Shown here: one piece after another, positions 7,812 through 15,177 of the stretch
Numbering within the stretch: the stretch's first letter is position 1
Layout: each line of letters begins with the position of its first letter
Assembly (NCBI GenBank): GCA_018894655.1
Contig: JAHIPE010000090.1
Span: 1 to 26,004 of the forward strand
From: Actinomycetota bacterium
GTDB lineage: Bacteria > Actinomycetota > Geothermincolia > Fen-727 > Anoxymicrobiaceae
Length of the DNA: 26,004 nucleotides
Direction: 5' to 3'
Program-made: the position numbers and the translations under genes
The notes under the pieces: model-generated
The model's database searches: none
What the model saw: the letters and a program-made list of their open reading frames with translations, nothing else
What the model was told of the DNA's origin: nothing

Positions 7812-8942
7812 ATGCCTGATGATCTGAAGCAGTTCTTCGCGGTTATCAAAGTCGTGGGGGTTGGTGGAGGGGGAAACAACGCGATAAACAGGATGATACG
7901 CGACGGGATGACCGGCGTTGACTTCATCGCGCTAAACACCGACGCGCAGGACCTCCAGGCGTGTGACGCTGATATGAAGATAAGCATCGGCGAGGAGTTG
8001 ACACACTTCCTGGGAACGGGTAACCAGCCGGACATCGGGCGGGAGTCGGCCGAAGAGCATAGGGACGAGATCAAGGAGGCGCTCAAGGGGAGCGACATGG
8101 TCTTCATAACCGCCGGAGAGGGCGGGGGCACCGGTACCGGGGCCGCGCCGGTGGTGGCGGAGATATCCAGGGAGCTCGGGGCGTTGACGATTGGTGTAGT
8201 GACAAAGCCGTTCGAATTCGAGGGCAGCCACCGCAAGCGGCAGGCGGAGGAGGGCGTAGAGCTACTGCAGGACAAGGTCGACACCTTGATTATCATCCCC
8301 AACGACAAGCTCTTCGAGTTTACCGACTCCAAGATCGGCATCGAGGAGGCGTTCCAGAAAGCAGACGAGGTGCTTCGTTACGGGGTCCAGGGGATAACCG
8401 ACCTCATCAATATACCGGGCTTGATAAACCTGGACTTTGCCGACGTGAAGAAGATACTCTCAATCCCTGGTTCCGCCCTCCTGGGCGTCGGGGAGGCCAC
8501 CGGTGAGGAGAGGGCTATAAAGGCCGCGGAAAACGCGGTCTCGAGTCCGCTGTTGGAAGCCTCCGTGGATGGGTCCCAGGGGATTATTATAAACGTGACC
8601 GGGGGGCCGGACCTCTCGTTGCAGGAGGCACGGGACGCGGCGGAGATCATCAGGGGTGCGTGCGATCCCGATGCCGAGGAGATATTTGGAGTAATAATAG
8701 ACGAGACCCTGCACGACAAGGTTAAGGTTACTGTTATCGCATCGGGCATAGAGCCGGGGAGGTTGGGGTTCGAGAGGCCTGCGCGTACAACCTCCAGGCG
8801 GCAAATAGAGGCTGAGGTCGGTGAGGCAGCAGGTCTCAAGGAACGCAAGCCCAAGCGACGCATCACCCCAACTGAGCGTGAGCGCAAAACTGTTGTTGAG
8901 GAAGACGACATAACGATACCGCCGTTCCTGCGGAATAGATAA
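7812..8942 (+). CDS. ftsZ: Cell division GTPase FtsZ, first tandem copy
   Basis: FtsZ is the tubulin-like GTPase that polymerises into the division ring. The nucleotide loop GVGGGGNNAINRM (residues 16-28), the tubulin signature GGGTGTGAAPVV (104-115) with E103 just before it, IIIPNDKL, and the T7 catalytic loop NLDFADVKK with both aspartates are present. A linker of about 55 residues leads to a C-terminal tail ITIPPFLRNR that fits the peptide bound by FtsZ partners such as SepF. Some positions differ from typical FtsZ, such as LTHFLGTGNQPDIG where most have a GLGAG form, and GSALLGVGEATG. ATG 7812 has a good ribosome site. It is followed 249 bp later by a second ftsZ. Both copies look catalytically intact. 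Confidence 0.95.
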   Translation: MPDDLKQFFAVIKVVGVGGGGNNAINRMIRDGMTGVDFIALNTDAQDLQACDADMKISIGEELTHFLGTGNQPDIGRESAEEHRDEIKEALKGSDMVFITAGEGGGTGTGAAPVVAEISRELGALTIGVVTKPFEFEGSHRKRQAEEGVELLQDKVDTLIIIPNDKLFEFTDSKIGIEEAFQKADEVLRYGVQGITDLINIPGLINLDFADVKKILSIPGSALLGVGEATGEERAIKAAENAVSSPLLEASVDGSQGIIINVTGGPDLSLQEARDAAEIIRGACDPDAEEIFGVIIDETLHDKVKVTVIASGIEPGRLGFERPARTTSRRQIEAEVGEAAGLKERKPKRRITPTERERKTVVEEDDITIPPFLRNR

Positions 8943-9191
8943 AGTATAAATACATACTTTAGGGTATACGAAACATTCCACTTATACACCCACGCTAATG
9001 TAGCGTGTAAATATTCCCCGATATAAGTAGCAACCGGAGTGAGATGATCGAGGGTAGGGATTCCTGAACATGGCTTGGAAACAGTGGTCTCATTGGAAGA
9101 GATAATATGGTTCGCGCGAAAGGAGAATTCCAGAAAAATCCGACTATGATGGACGTAAGTCTCGGAACGCGGAACAACCGAAAGAGCGGGA
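8943..9191. other. Inter-ftsZ spacer with two small hairpins
   Basis: No gene of normal size is supported in these 249 bp. A 7-bp inverted repeat AAAGTAT/ATACTTT (8941-8947 and 8954-8960) overlaps the ftsZ stop codon. A second hairpin CACGCTA-ATG-TAGCGTG (8991-9007) is followed by an AT-rich but not T-only tail, so it is at best a weak terminator. Two tiny open frames exist: 9070-9105 (MAWKQWSHWKR, three tryptophans in 11 codons) and 9107-9202 (31 codons, overlapping the next ftsZ start). Neither has strong support as a gene. No full sigma-70 promoter is evident. Confidence 0.5.
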
Positions 9192-10262
9192 GTGATGGTT
9201 GAGGGAGATATGCAGCAAGAGGGATTCATTGCCAGAATAAAGGTGGTAGGTGTTGGCGGAGGGGGGAACAACGCGGTAAACAGGATGATAGACGCAGGTA
9301 TCCGGGACGTCGAATTCGTGGGGATCAACACTGACGCACAGGCCCTGAAGGGATGCAACGCTGACGTAAGAATACCCATCGGAAGGATGATAACCCAGGG
9401 GCTCGGGGCTGGGAACGATCCGGATGTCGGGATGCGGGCGGCGGAGGAGGACGAGGAGGAGATAAAAGACGCGCTCTATGGCGCGGACATGGTTTTCATC
9501 ACCGCCGGGAAAGGCGGCGGAACCGGCACCGGGGCCGCGCCGGTGGTAGCGAGGATAGCCGGTGGCGAGGGGGCGCTGACCGTGGGGGTGGTTACGCGGC
9601 CGTTCTCGTTCGAGGGCAGGCGCAAGGCGGAGCAGGCGGAGCAGGGAATTGAGTGGCTGAAGGAGAACGTCGACACCCTCATAATCGTCCAAAACGACCG
9701 CCTGCTGGACATGACCGACAACATAACGGTGATGGAGTCGTTTCGCGTGGCTGACGACGTTCTGCGCCAGGCGGTACAGGCGATAGCCGAACTGATCACC
9801 GGCAAGGGCATGATTAACGTCGACTTCGCAGACGTGCGGCAGGTTCTCCAGGGGTCCGGGACGGCCCTGATAGGCATAGGGTACGCAACCGGCCAGGAGC
9901 GCGCCCGGCAGGCGGCAATTAACGCGATAGACAGCCCGTTGCTGGAATCGAGCATCGACGGCGCTACCAGTGTGTTACTGAACATCTCCGGGGGGCCGGA
10001 CCTGGCCCTGCATGAGGTGAACGAGGCCGCGGAGGTTGTCGCCCGGGCCGTGGACCCTAACGCGAATATAATCTTCGGCGCGATCGTGGACGAAGGCCTG
10101 GCCAACCAGGTGAAGATCACTGTTATCGCCTCCGGCTTCAAGGAGGGCGGAGGCGTACGGCCCGAGCCGAGGCGGGAGGCCGTGGAAGAGGATAAGAGGA
10201 AGAGGCCCGAGAGAGAGCCGGTGCAGCCGGTGGATATCCCCTCGTTCCTGAGGGGACGCTAG
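9192..10262 (+). CDS. ftsZ: Cell division GTPase FtsZ, second tandem copy (divergent paralogue)
   Basis: This is a second complete FtsZ, colinear with the first along its whole length. It has GVGGGGNNAVNRM, GGGTGTGAAPVVARI, TRPFSFEGRRKAEQAEQG, the T7 loop NVDFADVRQVL with both aspartates, and FGAIVDEGL. The linker is shorter than in copy one (about 40 against 63 residues after VIASG), and the tail is again of the partner-binding type, VDIPSFLRGR. Two active-site-loop differences stand out: Lys precedes GGGTGTG where copy one and other FtsZs have Glu or Met, and VQNDRLL replaces the usual IPNDRLL. GTG 9192, ATG 9195 and ATG 9210 are all possible starts. The pair may co-polymerise or divide roles; that is inference. 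Confidence 0.93.
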   Translation: MMVEGDMQQEGFIARIKVVGVGGGGNNAVNRMIDAGIRDVEFVGINTDAQALKGCNADVRIPIGRMITQGLGAGNDPDVGMRAAEEDEEEIKDALYGADMVFITAGKGGGTGTGAAPVVARIAGGEGALTVGVVTRPFSFEGRRKAEQAEQGIEWLKENVDTLIIVQNDRLLDMTDNITVMESFRVADDVLRQAVQAIAELITGKGMINVDFADVRQVLQGSGTALIGIGYATGQERARQAAINAIDSPLLESSIDGATSVLLNISGGPDLALHEVNEAAEVVARAVDPNANIIFGAIVDEGLANQVKITVIASGFKEGGGVRPEPRREAVEEDKRKRPEREPVQPVDIPSFLRGR

Positions 10263-10288
10263 CTCCCCGCCGTTCTCTTGCGGTGTTC

Positions 10289-10294
10289 TATAAT
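10289..10294 (+). promoter_or_regulatory. TATAAT -10-like hexamer upstream of the TIGR03960 gene
   Basis: A perfect TATAAT lies 27 bp after the second ftsZ stop and 75 bp before the TTG of the next gene. No recognisable -35 hexamer is found at 16-18 bp upstream, and there is no TGn extension. The call rests on the -10 only. If active, its transcript would contain the hairpin at 10318-10339. Confidence 0.3.
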
Positions 10295-10317
10295 GGGGTT
10301 GCAAGTGATGTACAACC

Positions 10318-10347
10318 ACGTGGCGACGGACCGCCACGTTTAGTTAC
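10318..10347 (+). terminator. Candidate intrinsic terminator or attenuator after the second ftsZ
   Basis: ACGTGGCG (10318-10325) and CGCCACGT (10332-10339) form a perfect 8-bp stem with a 6-base loop, followed by the T-rich stretch TTAGTTACTTT. This fits a modest rho-independent terminator. It would end ftsZ transcription, or act as an attenuator for the gene at 10369 if the -10-like site at 10289 is used. Confidence 0.45.
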
Positions 10348-10368
10348 TTTAGAAAAGGTGAATAGCGA

Positions 10369-12216
10369 TTGGACAGGGAACTCCCGGGCAGCCTCTGGGG
10401 GAGGCTGGAGCCCCTTCTTACGCATGTTGAGAGGCCCAGCCGATACCTGGGGGGCGAGTGGAACGCGCCTGATATCGCCGCCGGCGGCACCGAGGTGGTG
10501 CTGGCGTACCCCGATGTCTACGAGATCGGTATAAGCAACCTGGGGCTTGCGATCTTGCAAGAGGCGGTAAACGGCATGGTGGGTGCCTGCGCTGAACGCG
10601 TCTACTCCCCGTGGGGGGATATGGAGCGGGAGATGCGGTCGGCCGGGATACCGCTGTTTTCCATCGAAACCCACCGCCCGGTGGCGGCGTTCGACATCCT
10701 GGGGATATCTATTCCCCACGAGCTAACCTATACCAACGTACTTAACCTCATTGACCTTGCCGGCCTCCCCCTGCGTGCGGTTGACAGGTCCAGCGGCCCG
10801 CTGGTGATCGGGGGCGGGTGCGGCGCGGCCAACCCTGAACCGCTGGCTGAGTTCTTTGACCTGTTTGTGCTGGGGGAGGGCGAGGAAGCACTGAGGTCGA
10901 TCGTGGAACTGGTGATTCGTGGCAAGTCCGGCGGATGGTCCCGGGAGAAGGTGCTCGGTGAGGCCGCCCGCCTCCGAGGGGTATACCGGCCGTCGGATTA
11001 CCGGGTGGAGTACGGCGAGGACAGCTTGGTACGGGAGATGGCCCCGGTTGAAGGAGGAAAGATACGGAAGAACCTGGTTGACCTGGACAGGTGGCTCCTG
11101 CCCGAGCGCCCCATAGTCCCGTTCTGCGAGGCGATACACGACCGGTTGAACGTGGAACTGTTTCGCGGTTGCACAAGGGGTTGCCGGTTCTGCCAGGCGG
11201 GGATGATCTACAGGCCGGTCCGCGAGAGGTCCCCCGGCGAGGTGGCAAGGATGGTCGACGAACTGGCGGGCGCGACGGGATACGAGGAGGTGTCCCTGTG
11301 TTCGCTTTCCTCCACCGACTACACCCGCCTGGATGATGTGGTGAGGAGGGTATCCGACATCTGCGAGCACCGGCGGATGGTTCTGTCGCTTCCCTCCTTG
11401 AGAATGGATGGGAGGTCTGTGGAGGCCGCGGGGCGCTTGAGCCGCGGGGGAAGAGGGGGGTTGACGTTCGCTCCCGAGGCGGGGACCGAGAGGTTGCGCC
11501 GAGTAATCAACAAGCCGATTGCCGAGGACGACATGGCCCGGGCGGTTATCTCCGCGGTGAGGTCCGGCCGCAGAAGGGTGAAGCTGTACTTCATGATAGG
11601 GTTGCCCACCGAGACCGATAGCGACGTCGAGGCGATAAGCGCGTTGGTGTTCCGCCTGAGGGACGCAGTGAGGAGTGAAGGGCTGGCACCGCCGGCCTGC
11701 AACGTCAGCGTATCCACGTTTGTCCCCAAGTCCCATACACCGTTTGAGTGGGCGCAGCAGGCCAGCATGGAGGAAGTTGAGCGAAAGCAGGGCATCCTCA
11801 GGTCCACCCTCCGGTCCAGGGGAGTGAACCTCTCCTGGCACGACAAGGAGGCGACCCTGGTGGAGGGCTGCCTGTCCCGCGGTGACCGCCGCCTTGCCGG
11901 TGTCCTGGAGAGGGTTTGGGCAGACGGGGCACGGTTCGAGTCCTGGTCGGAGCACTTTGATTTTTCCCGGTGGGAGAACGCCTGGAGGGAGGAGGGCGTT
12001 GACCCCGCCTTCTACTGCCATCGCCGGCGGGGCGCGGACGAGGTCTTTCCCTGGGACCACCTTGATTTCGGCGTGGAGAAGAGCTTTCTTCGCCAGGAGT
12101 ACCGCCGTGCACTGGACGGGGAGACCTCCTCCGATTGCCGCGACGGCGAGTGTCTCGGGTGCGGTGTCTGTTCCGGTCTTGATACGGCGATCGAACTGAA
12201 GGGGGAGTGGAGGTGA
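10369..12216 (+). CDS. TIGR03960-family radical SAM protein with B12-binding-like domain
   Basis: This is a conserved but functionally unassigned radical SAM protein. The N-terminal half (about residues 40-200) resembles a cobalamin-binding-type Rossmann domain, with FPDVYEIG-like YPDVYEIGISNLGLAIL, SIPHELTYTNVLN and FDLFVLGEGEEA. The iron-sulfur motif GCTRGCRFCQAG supplies C268, C272 and C275 (CxxxCxxC), followed by the radical SAM barrel with TFAPEAGTERLRRVINK and YFMIGLPTETDSD. The C-terminus has four closely spaced cysteines (C590, C595, C598, C601), perhaps a second cluster or metal site. TTG 10369 follows AAAGGTG by 8 bp. It is followed after 6 bp by the DUF2344 protein, its usual partner, which in some bacteria is fused to it. 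The substrate is unknown; the rng/rplU context hints at an RNA or ribosome-linked role, which is inference. Confidence 0.9.
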   Translation: MDRELPGSLWGRLEPLLTHVERPSRYLGGEWNAPDIAAGGTEVVLAYPDVYEIGISNLGLAILQEAVNGMVGACAERVYSPWGDMEREMRSAGIPLFSIETHRPVAAFDILGISIPHELTYTNVLNLIDLAGLPLRAVDRSSGPLVIGGGCGAANPEPLAEFFDLFVLGEGEEALRSIVELVIRGKSGGWSREKVLGEAARLRGVYRPSDYRVEYGEDSLVREMAPVEGGKIRKNLVDLDRWLLPERPIVPFCEAIHDRLNVELFRGCTRGCRFCQAGMIYRPVRERSPGEVARMVDELAGATGYEEVSLCSLSSTDYTRLDDVVRRVSDICEHRRMVLSLPSLRMDGRSVEAAGRLSRGGRGGLTFAPEAGTERLRRVINKPIAEDDMARAVISAVRSGRRRVKLYFMIGLPTETDSDVEAISALVFRLRDAVRSEGLAPPACNVSVSTFVPKSHTPFEWAQQASMEEVERKQGILRSTLRSRGVNLSWHDKEATLVEGCLSRGDRRLAGVLERVWADGARFESWSEHFDFSRWENAWREEGVDPAFYCHRRRGADEVFPWDHLDFGVEKSFLRQEYRRALDGETSSDCRDGECLGCGVCSGLDTAIELKGEWR

Positions 12217-12222
12217 TATCCG

Positions 12223-12960
12223 GTGGAGCTACCTGATCCGCTCCGGCTCAGAGTCGAGCTCACCAAGCTGGGGAGGATGCGATACCTGTCGCACTCGGAG
12301 TTCTCCCGGACGCTGATGCTGGCCGCCCGGCGCTCCAGGCTTCCTCTTCAGTATGGAGGGCGGAAGCGCTCCCGCATGAAGATATCCCTCTCACCCCCAT
12401 TGCCTATCGGTACAACCAGCGAGTGCGAGTTGGTGGACTTATCGCTTACCGCTTACGTCTCGCCAGTTGAGGCGGAGGGCATGCTCCGGGGGTCGCTTCC
12501 CGAGGGTATGGAGGTCGTCCGTTGCCGCCTGATGGGAAGCGGGGCGCGGCCGGTGGGCAAGCTCATCGATACCGCGTCGTACGTTGCGTCGTTGCCGGAG
12601 GGAGCGGACGTGGAAGGTGAGTGGACGCAGGCAGTGGAAGAGTTTCTTGGAAGGGATGCCGTCGATTTCGAGAGGGTGCAGCCCCGCCGGACCAGGGTGG
12701 TGAACCTGCGCCCGGGGGTCCACCGCCTGGCCGCCCTGAGCGAGGAGCCGGGATCGCCGGCCCGCTTACTGATGGTGCTTGATGACGGTACAAAGGGAAC
12801 CGTCAAGCCGCGGGAGGTGCTCAGGGTCCTTGCGGGGATGGCCGGCGCCCCGCCGGGGGAGTGGGAAGACGTCCCGGTACACCGTGACGGCCTGTTCGTA
12901 CGGAGGGGTGACAGGTTGGTGTCGCCAATGGATTTGGGGAAGAGAAAGCCCGCGGTATGA
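12223..12960 (+). CDS. TIGR03936-family protein (DUF2344), partner of the radical SAM protein
   Basis: The N-terminal motif RVELTKLGRMRYLSHSEFSRTLMLAAR matches DUF2344 only in overall pattern here, and is followed by the family's SLSPPLPIGTTSECELVDL stretch (about residues 55-75). At 245 residues it has the usual size. GTG 12223 is preceded by a strong GGAGGTGAT with 5-bp spacing. It sits 6 bp after the TIGR03960 gene and before rng, the standard arrangement in clostridia and deep actinobacteria. The biochemical function of this family is not known. A role with the radical SAM enzyme in modifying an RNA or protein of the translation system is plausible from context only. Confidence 0.88.
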   Translation: MELPDPLRLRVELTKLGRMRYLSHSEFSRTLMLAARRSRLPLQYGGRKRSRMKISLSPPLPIGTTSECELVDLSLTAYVSPVEAEGMLRGSLPEGMEVVRCRLMGSGARPVGKLIDTASYVASLPEGADVEGEWTQAVEEFLGRDAVDFERVQPRRTRVVNLRPGVHRLAALSEEPGSPARLLMVLDDGTKGTVKPREVLRVLAGMAGAPPGEWEDVPVHRDGLFVRRGDRLVSPMDLGKRKPAV

Positions 12961-12982
12961 AAGGCGTTTGAGAGGTGTGGAA

Positions 12983-14227
12983 GTGCCAAAGAAAATCAAG
13001 AAGGAGATGCTGGTAACCTGCCGCAACGGGCGATGCAAGCTGGCAATAATGGAAGACGGTGACCTGGCGGAGGTGTACATCGACAAGGCTAGTAAGAAGT
13101 CGGTGGTGGGTAATATCTACGTGGGCCGCATAACCACCGTACTGCCGGGGATGAGCGCCGCGTTCGTGGATGTAGGGGTCGGGAAGAACGCGCTGCTCTA
13201 CCTCCAAGACCTGGTGCTGATGGAGGACGGGTCGAGGGTCAAGCCCGGCAAGATCGGAAAGGCCCTCAAGCAGAACGACACCATTGTGGCGCAGGTGACG
13301 AAGGACCCCATGCAGGGCAAAGGCGCCCGCATCACCACCAACCTCAGCCTACCGGGGCGGCTCATGGTCTATATGCCCCGGAGCAACCGTTCCGGGGTCA
13401 GCCGCCGGTTGCCGGAAAAGGAGCGGGAGCGCCTTCGCAAGCTCTCCCGGGGGATAAGGCCGGAGAAGGGGAGTGTAATCATCCGTACCGCGGCCATTAA
13501 GGCGGGGAAGAAGGACCTTCAGTTGGACCTGGAGTACCTTCTCGAGCAGTGGCGGGAGACAGAGAAGAAGATAGAGAAAACCAAGCCTCCGTCGGTGGTG
13601 TATTCAGAGCCCGACCTGGCGGTCCGGGTTATAAGGGACAACCTGACCATGGAGTTCTCCCGCGTCCTGGTGGACAACAAGGGGGAATTCAAGCGCATCA
13701 GGGATTACGTCTCAACCGCCTGTCCCGAGATAAAGAACAGGGTGGAGTTATACAAGGGGAAGGAACCGCTTTTCAAGAAGTTCGGCGTCAACAGGGGGAT
13801 TGAGGCTGCCCTGCGCCGAAAGGTGGGACTTCCCTCGGGGGGGCATATAGTCGTCGACAAGGCGGAGGCGCTTACCGCCATAGACGTCAACACCGGCTCC
13901 TACACCGGGAAGAAGAGCCTGGAGGAAACAGTGCTCAAGACCAACCTGGAGGCGGCGGTGGAGGTCGTCAAGCAGCTTCGGCTCCGCGACATAGGGGGCA
14001 TCATCGTCATAGATTTCATCGACATGGAGAAGGAGAAGAACCGGGCCCAGGTCCTGGAGACCCTGGGGAATGAGCTCGACAGAGACAGGACCAAGACGCA
14101 GGTGGTCACCCTTTCCGAGCTGGGGCTTGTGGAAATGACCCGCAAGAACGTGACCGACGGTTTGGTGGAAACCCTGGGCAAGAGCTGCCCGCGCTGCGAG
14201 GGCAGGGGGTTGATATTCGAGGATTGA
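12983..14227 (+). CDS. rng: Ribonuclease G/E family endoribonuclease
   Basis: This endoribonuclease cleaves single-stranded AU-rich RNA and acts in rRNA processing and mRNA decay. An S1-type RNA-binding region (about residues 35-115) has GNIYVGRITTVLPGMSAAFVDVG, and the catalytic DNase I-like region has AIDVNTGSYTG and VIDFIDM. The two aspartates, D301 and D344, are spaced as in E. coli RNase E. The zinc-link CPRC is at 402-405. At 414 residues it has the short RNase G form with no long C-terminal scaffold. GTG 12983 is chosen because AGAGGT lies 6 bp upstream; the open frame extends further 5' into the previous gene without a better start. It lies directly before rplU, a common order. Confidence 0.92.
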   Translation: MPKKIKKEMLVTCRNGRCKLAIMEDGDLAEVYIDKASKKSVVGNIYVGRITTVLPGMSAAFVDVGVGKNALLYLQDLVLMEDGSRVKPGKIGKALKQNDTIVAQVTKDPMQGKGARITTNLSLPGRLMVYMPRSNRSGVSRRLPEKERERLRKLSRGIRPEKGSVIIRTAAIKAGKKDLQLDLEYLLEQWRETEKKIEKTKPPSVVYSEPDLAVRVIRDNLTMEFSRVLVDNKGEFKRIRDYVSTACPEIKNRVELYKGKEPLFKKFGVNRGIEAALRRKVGLPSGGHIVVDKAEALTAIDVNTGSYTGKKSLEETVLKTNLEAAVEVVKQLRLRDIGGIIVIDFIDMEKEKNRAQVLETLGNELDRDRTKTQVVTLSELGLVEMTRKNVTDGLVETLGKSCPRCEGRGLIFED

Positions 14228-14286
14228 GGCGGCCGATTCCACGCACGCGCCGGCTGTCTTGTTTATCGAATGTTTGTTTGGCCGGA

Positions 14287-14346
14287 GGGGTCAGGCATTG
14301 CCGACTTAACGCTGATATTGTGAACATCGCTATAATGCCTGACCCC
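14287..14346. repeat. 60-bp palindromic element with GGGGTCAGGCATT inverted ends
   Basis: GGGGTCAGGCATT (14287-14299) is repeated in exact inverted form at 14334-14346. The interior (14310-14330) contains a second imperfect inverted repeat, GCTGAT..TT and AACATCGC, so the whole could fold as one long hairpin. The end sequence resembles REP-like palindromes linked elsewhere to IS200-type (RAYT) transposases, but no transposase is present here. An 11-bp direct repeat GGCTGTCTTGT lies on both sides (14252-14262 and 14354-14364), possibly by chance. It occupies the gap between rng and the rplU promoter and could also act as a terminator-like structure. Confidence 0.7.
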
Positions 14347-14374
14347 ACTTGTAGGCTGTCTTGTGTACGGTCGA

Positions 14375-14402
14375 TTGGTTTGGTGTATATTCAGTGTATA
14401 AT
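14375..14402 (+). promoter_or_regulatory. Promoter of rplU-rpmA
   Basis: A -35 TTGGTT (14375-14380) and a perfect -10 TATAAT (14397-14402) are separated by 16 bp and lie 33 bp before the rplU start. TG directly precedes the -10. This is one of the best sigma-70-like promoters in the window, and its strength suits ribosomal protein genes. The palindromic element ends 28 bp upstream of it. Confidence 0.65.
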
Positions 14403-14434
14403 GCTTTGATTGATTCTGATGCCGGGAGATTTAC

Positions 14435-14821
14435 ATGTATGCAGTAATAAGGACGGGTTCAAAACAGTACCGGGTGTCGCCGGGCGACGCTATCACCATT
14501 GAGAAGATCGATGTGGCGGAGGGCAAGAAGTGCCACTTCAAGGACGTCGTACTGTTCCATGACGGCGAGAACGTGGTAGCCGATCCCCGTGAGCTCTCCA
14601 AGGTGAGGGTGGACGCGCGGGTGGTAAGCCAGGGACGCAGCGAGAAGCTTACCGTCTTCAAGTACAAGCCCAAGAAAGGGTACAGAAAAAAAAAGGGTCA
14701 TCGGCAGAGCCTGACCCGCGTGGAGATTGAGGATATAATAGTAGTGAGAAAGACCGCCCCCAGGAAGAAGGCCGCGGCTGCCGGTAAGGCGGGGGGCGCG
14801 TCCGGGGAAGCGAAAGAATAA
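14435..14821 (+). CDS. rplU: 50S ribosomal protein L21
   Basis: L21 binds 23S rRNA in the large subunit. The start MYAVIRTGSKQYRVSPGD and the signature-like KKGYRKKKGHRQSLTRVEI are typical. At 128 residues it is longer than the usual 100-105, owing to a tail rich in Ala, Lys and Gly after about residue 108. ATG 14435 follows GGGAG at a good distance. A run of nine A (14686-14694) encodes part of the Lys-rich loop and is a possible polymerase slippage site. rpmA follows after 13 bp, without the ysxB/prp protease gene found between them in many Firmicutes. Confidence 0.97.
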   Translation: MYAVIRTGSKQYRVSPGDAITIEKIDVAEGKKCHFKDVVLFHDGENVVADPRELSKVRVDARVVSQGRSEKLTVFKYKPKKGYRKKKGHRQSLTRVEIEDIIVVRKTAPRKKAAAAGKAGGASGEAKE

Positions 14822-14834
14822 ACCGGAGGGTTCT

Positions 14835-15092
14835 ATGTCCAGCAAAAAAGGCGTAGGAAGTTCGAGAAACGGGCGCGACAGCCAGTCCAAGCGTCTGGGG
14901 GCCAAGAGGTTCGGCGGCCAGAAGGTCAAGGGCGGCAGCATCCTGGTGCGCCAGCGTGGAACCAGGATCAAGCCGGGCACTAACGTGGGCCTGGGCAGGG
15001 ACTACACCCTGTTCGCCAGGGTGGACGGCGTGGTGGAGTACCACTCCAGCGGGAACAGGACGGTAGTGAGCGTCAAGCCGGACGTCGCTTGA
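14835..15092 (+). CDS. rpmA: 50S ribosomal protein L27
   Basis: L27 reaches with its N-terminus toward the peptidyl transferase centre. The sequence begins MSSKKGVGSSRNGRDSQSKR and contains GGSILVRQRGTRIKPG and TLFARVDGVVEY, all family features. At 85 residues it is standard. It starts at the mature position and lacks the cleavable N-terminal extension of Firmicutes L27, which agrees with the absence of a prp gene beside it. A GGAGGG ribosome site is just upstream. Confidence 0.97.
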   Translation: MSSKKGVGSSRNGRDSQSKRLGAKRFGGQKVKGGSILVRQRGTRIKPGTNVGLGRDYTLFARVDGVVEYHSSGNRTVVSVKPDVA

Positions 15093-15177
15093 GGTCGGCG
15101 GCCCCCCCGTAGCCCCCCGCGGGTGTGTTGTACAATTGAATGCCCCCCGGTTAACGGACAGGAAAGGGCGATCACAG

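Noticed and set aside
8991..9010. Hairpin after the first ftsZ as a firm intrinsic terminator
   Set aside because: The stem is only 7 bp with moderate GC, and the following bases are mixed A and T, not a U-tract.
10723..12060. Long minus-strand open frame (445 codons) opposite the radical SAM gene
   Set aside because: It is the antisense shadow of a GC-rich real gene. It has no recognisable domain, and the + strand has clear family motifs along the same bases.
12779..12982. Upstream extension of the rng frame into the DUF2344 gene
   Set aside because: It overlaps a well-supported gene in another frame. GTG 12983 has a good ribosome site and gives the expected RNase G length.
15131..15136. 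TACAAT as a promoter -10 for the response regulator
   Set aside because: The region 14-20 bp upstream is a C-run without any -35 similarity. The hexamer is part of a TTGTACAA palindrome and may be chance.
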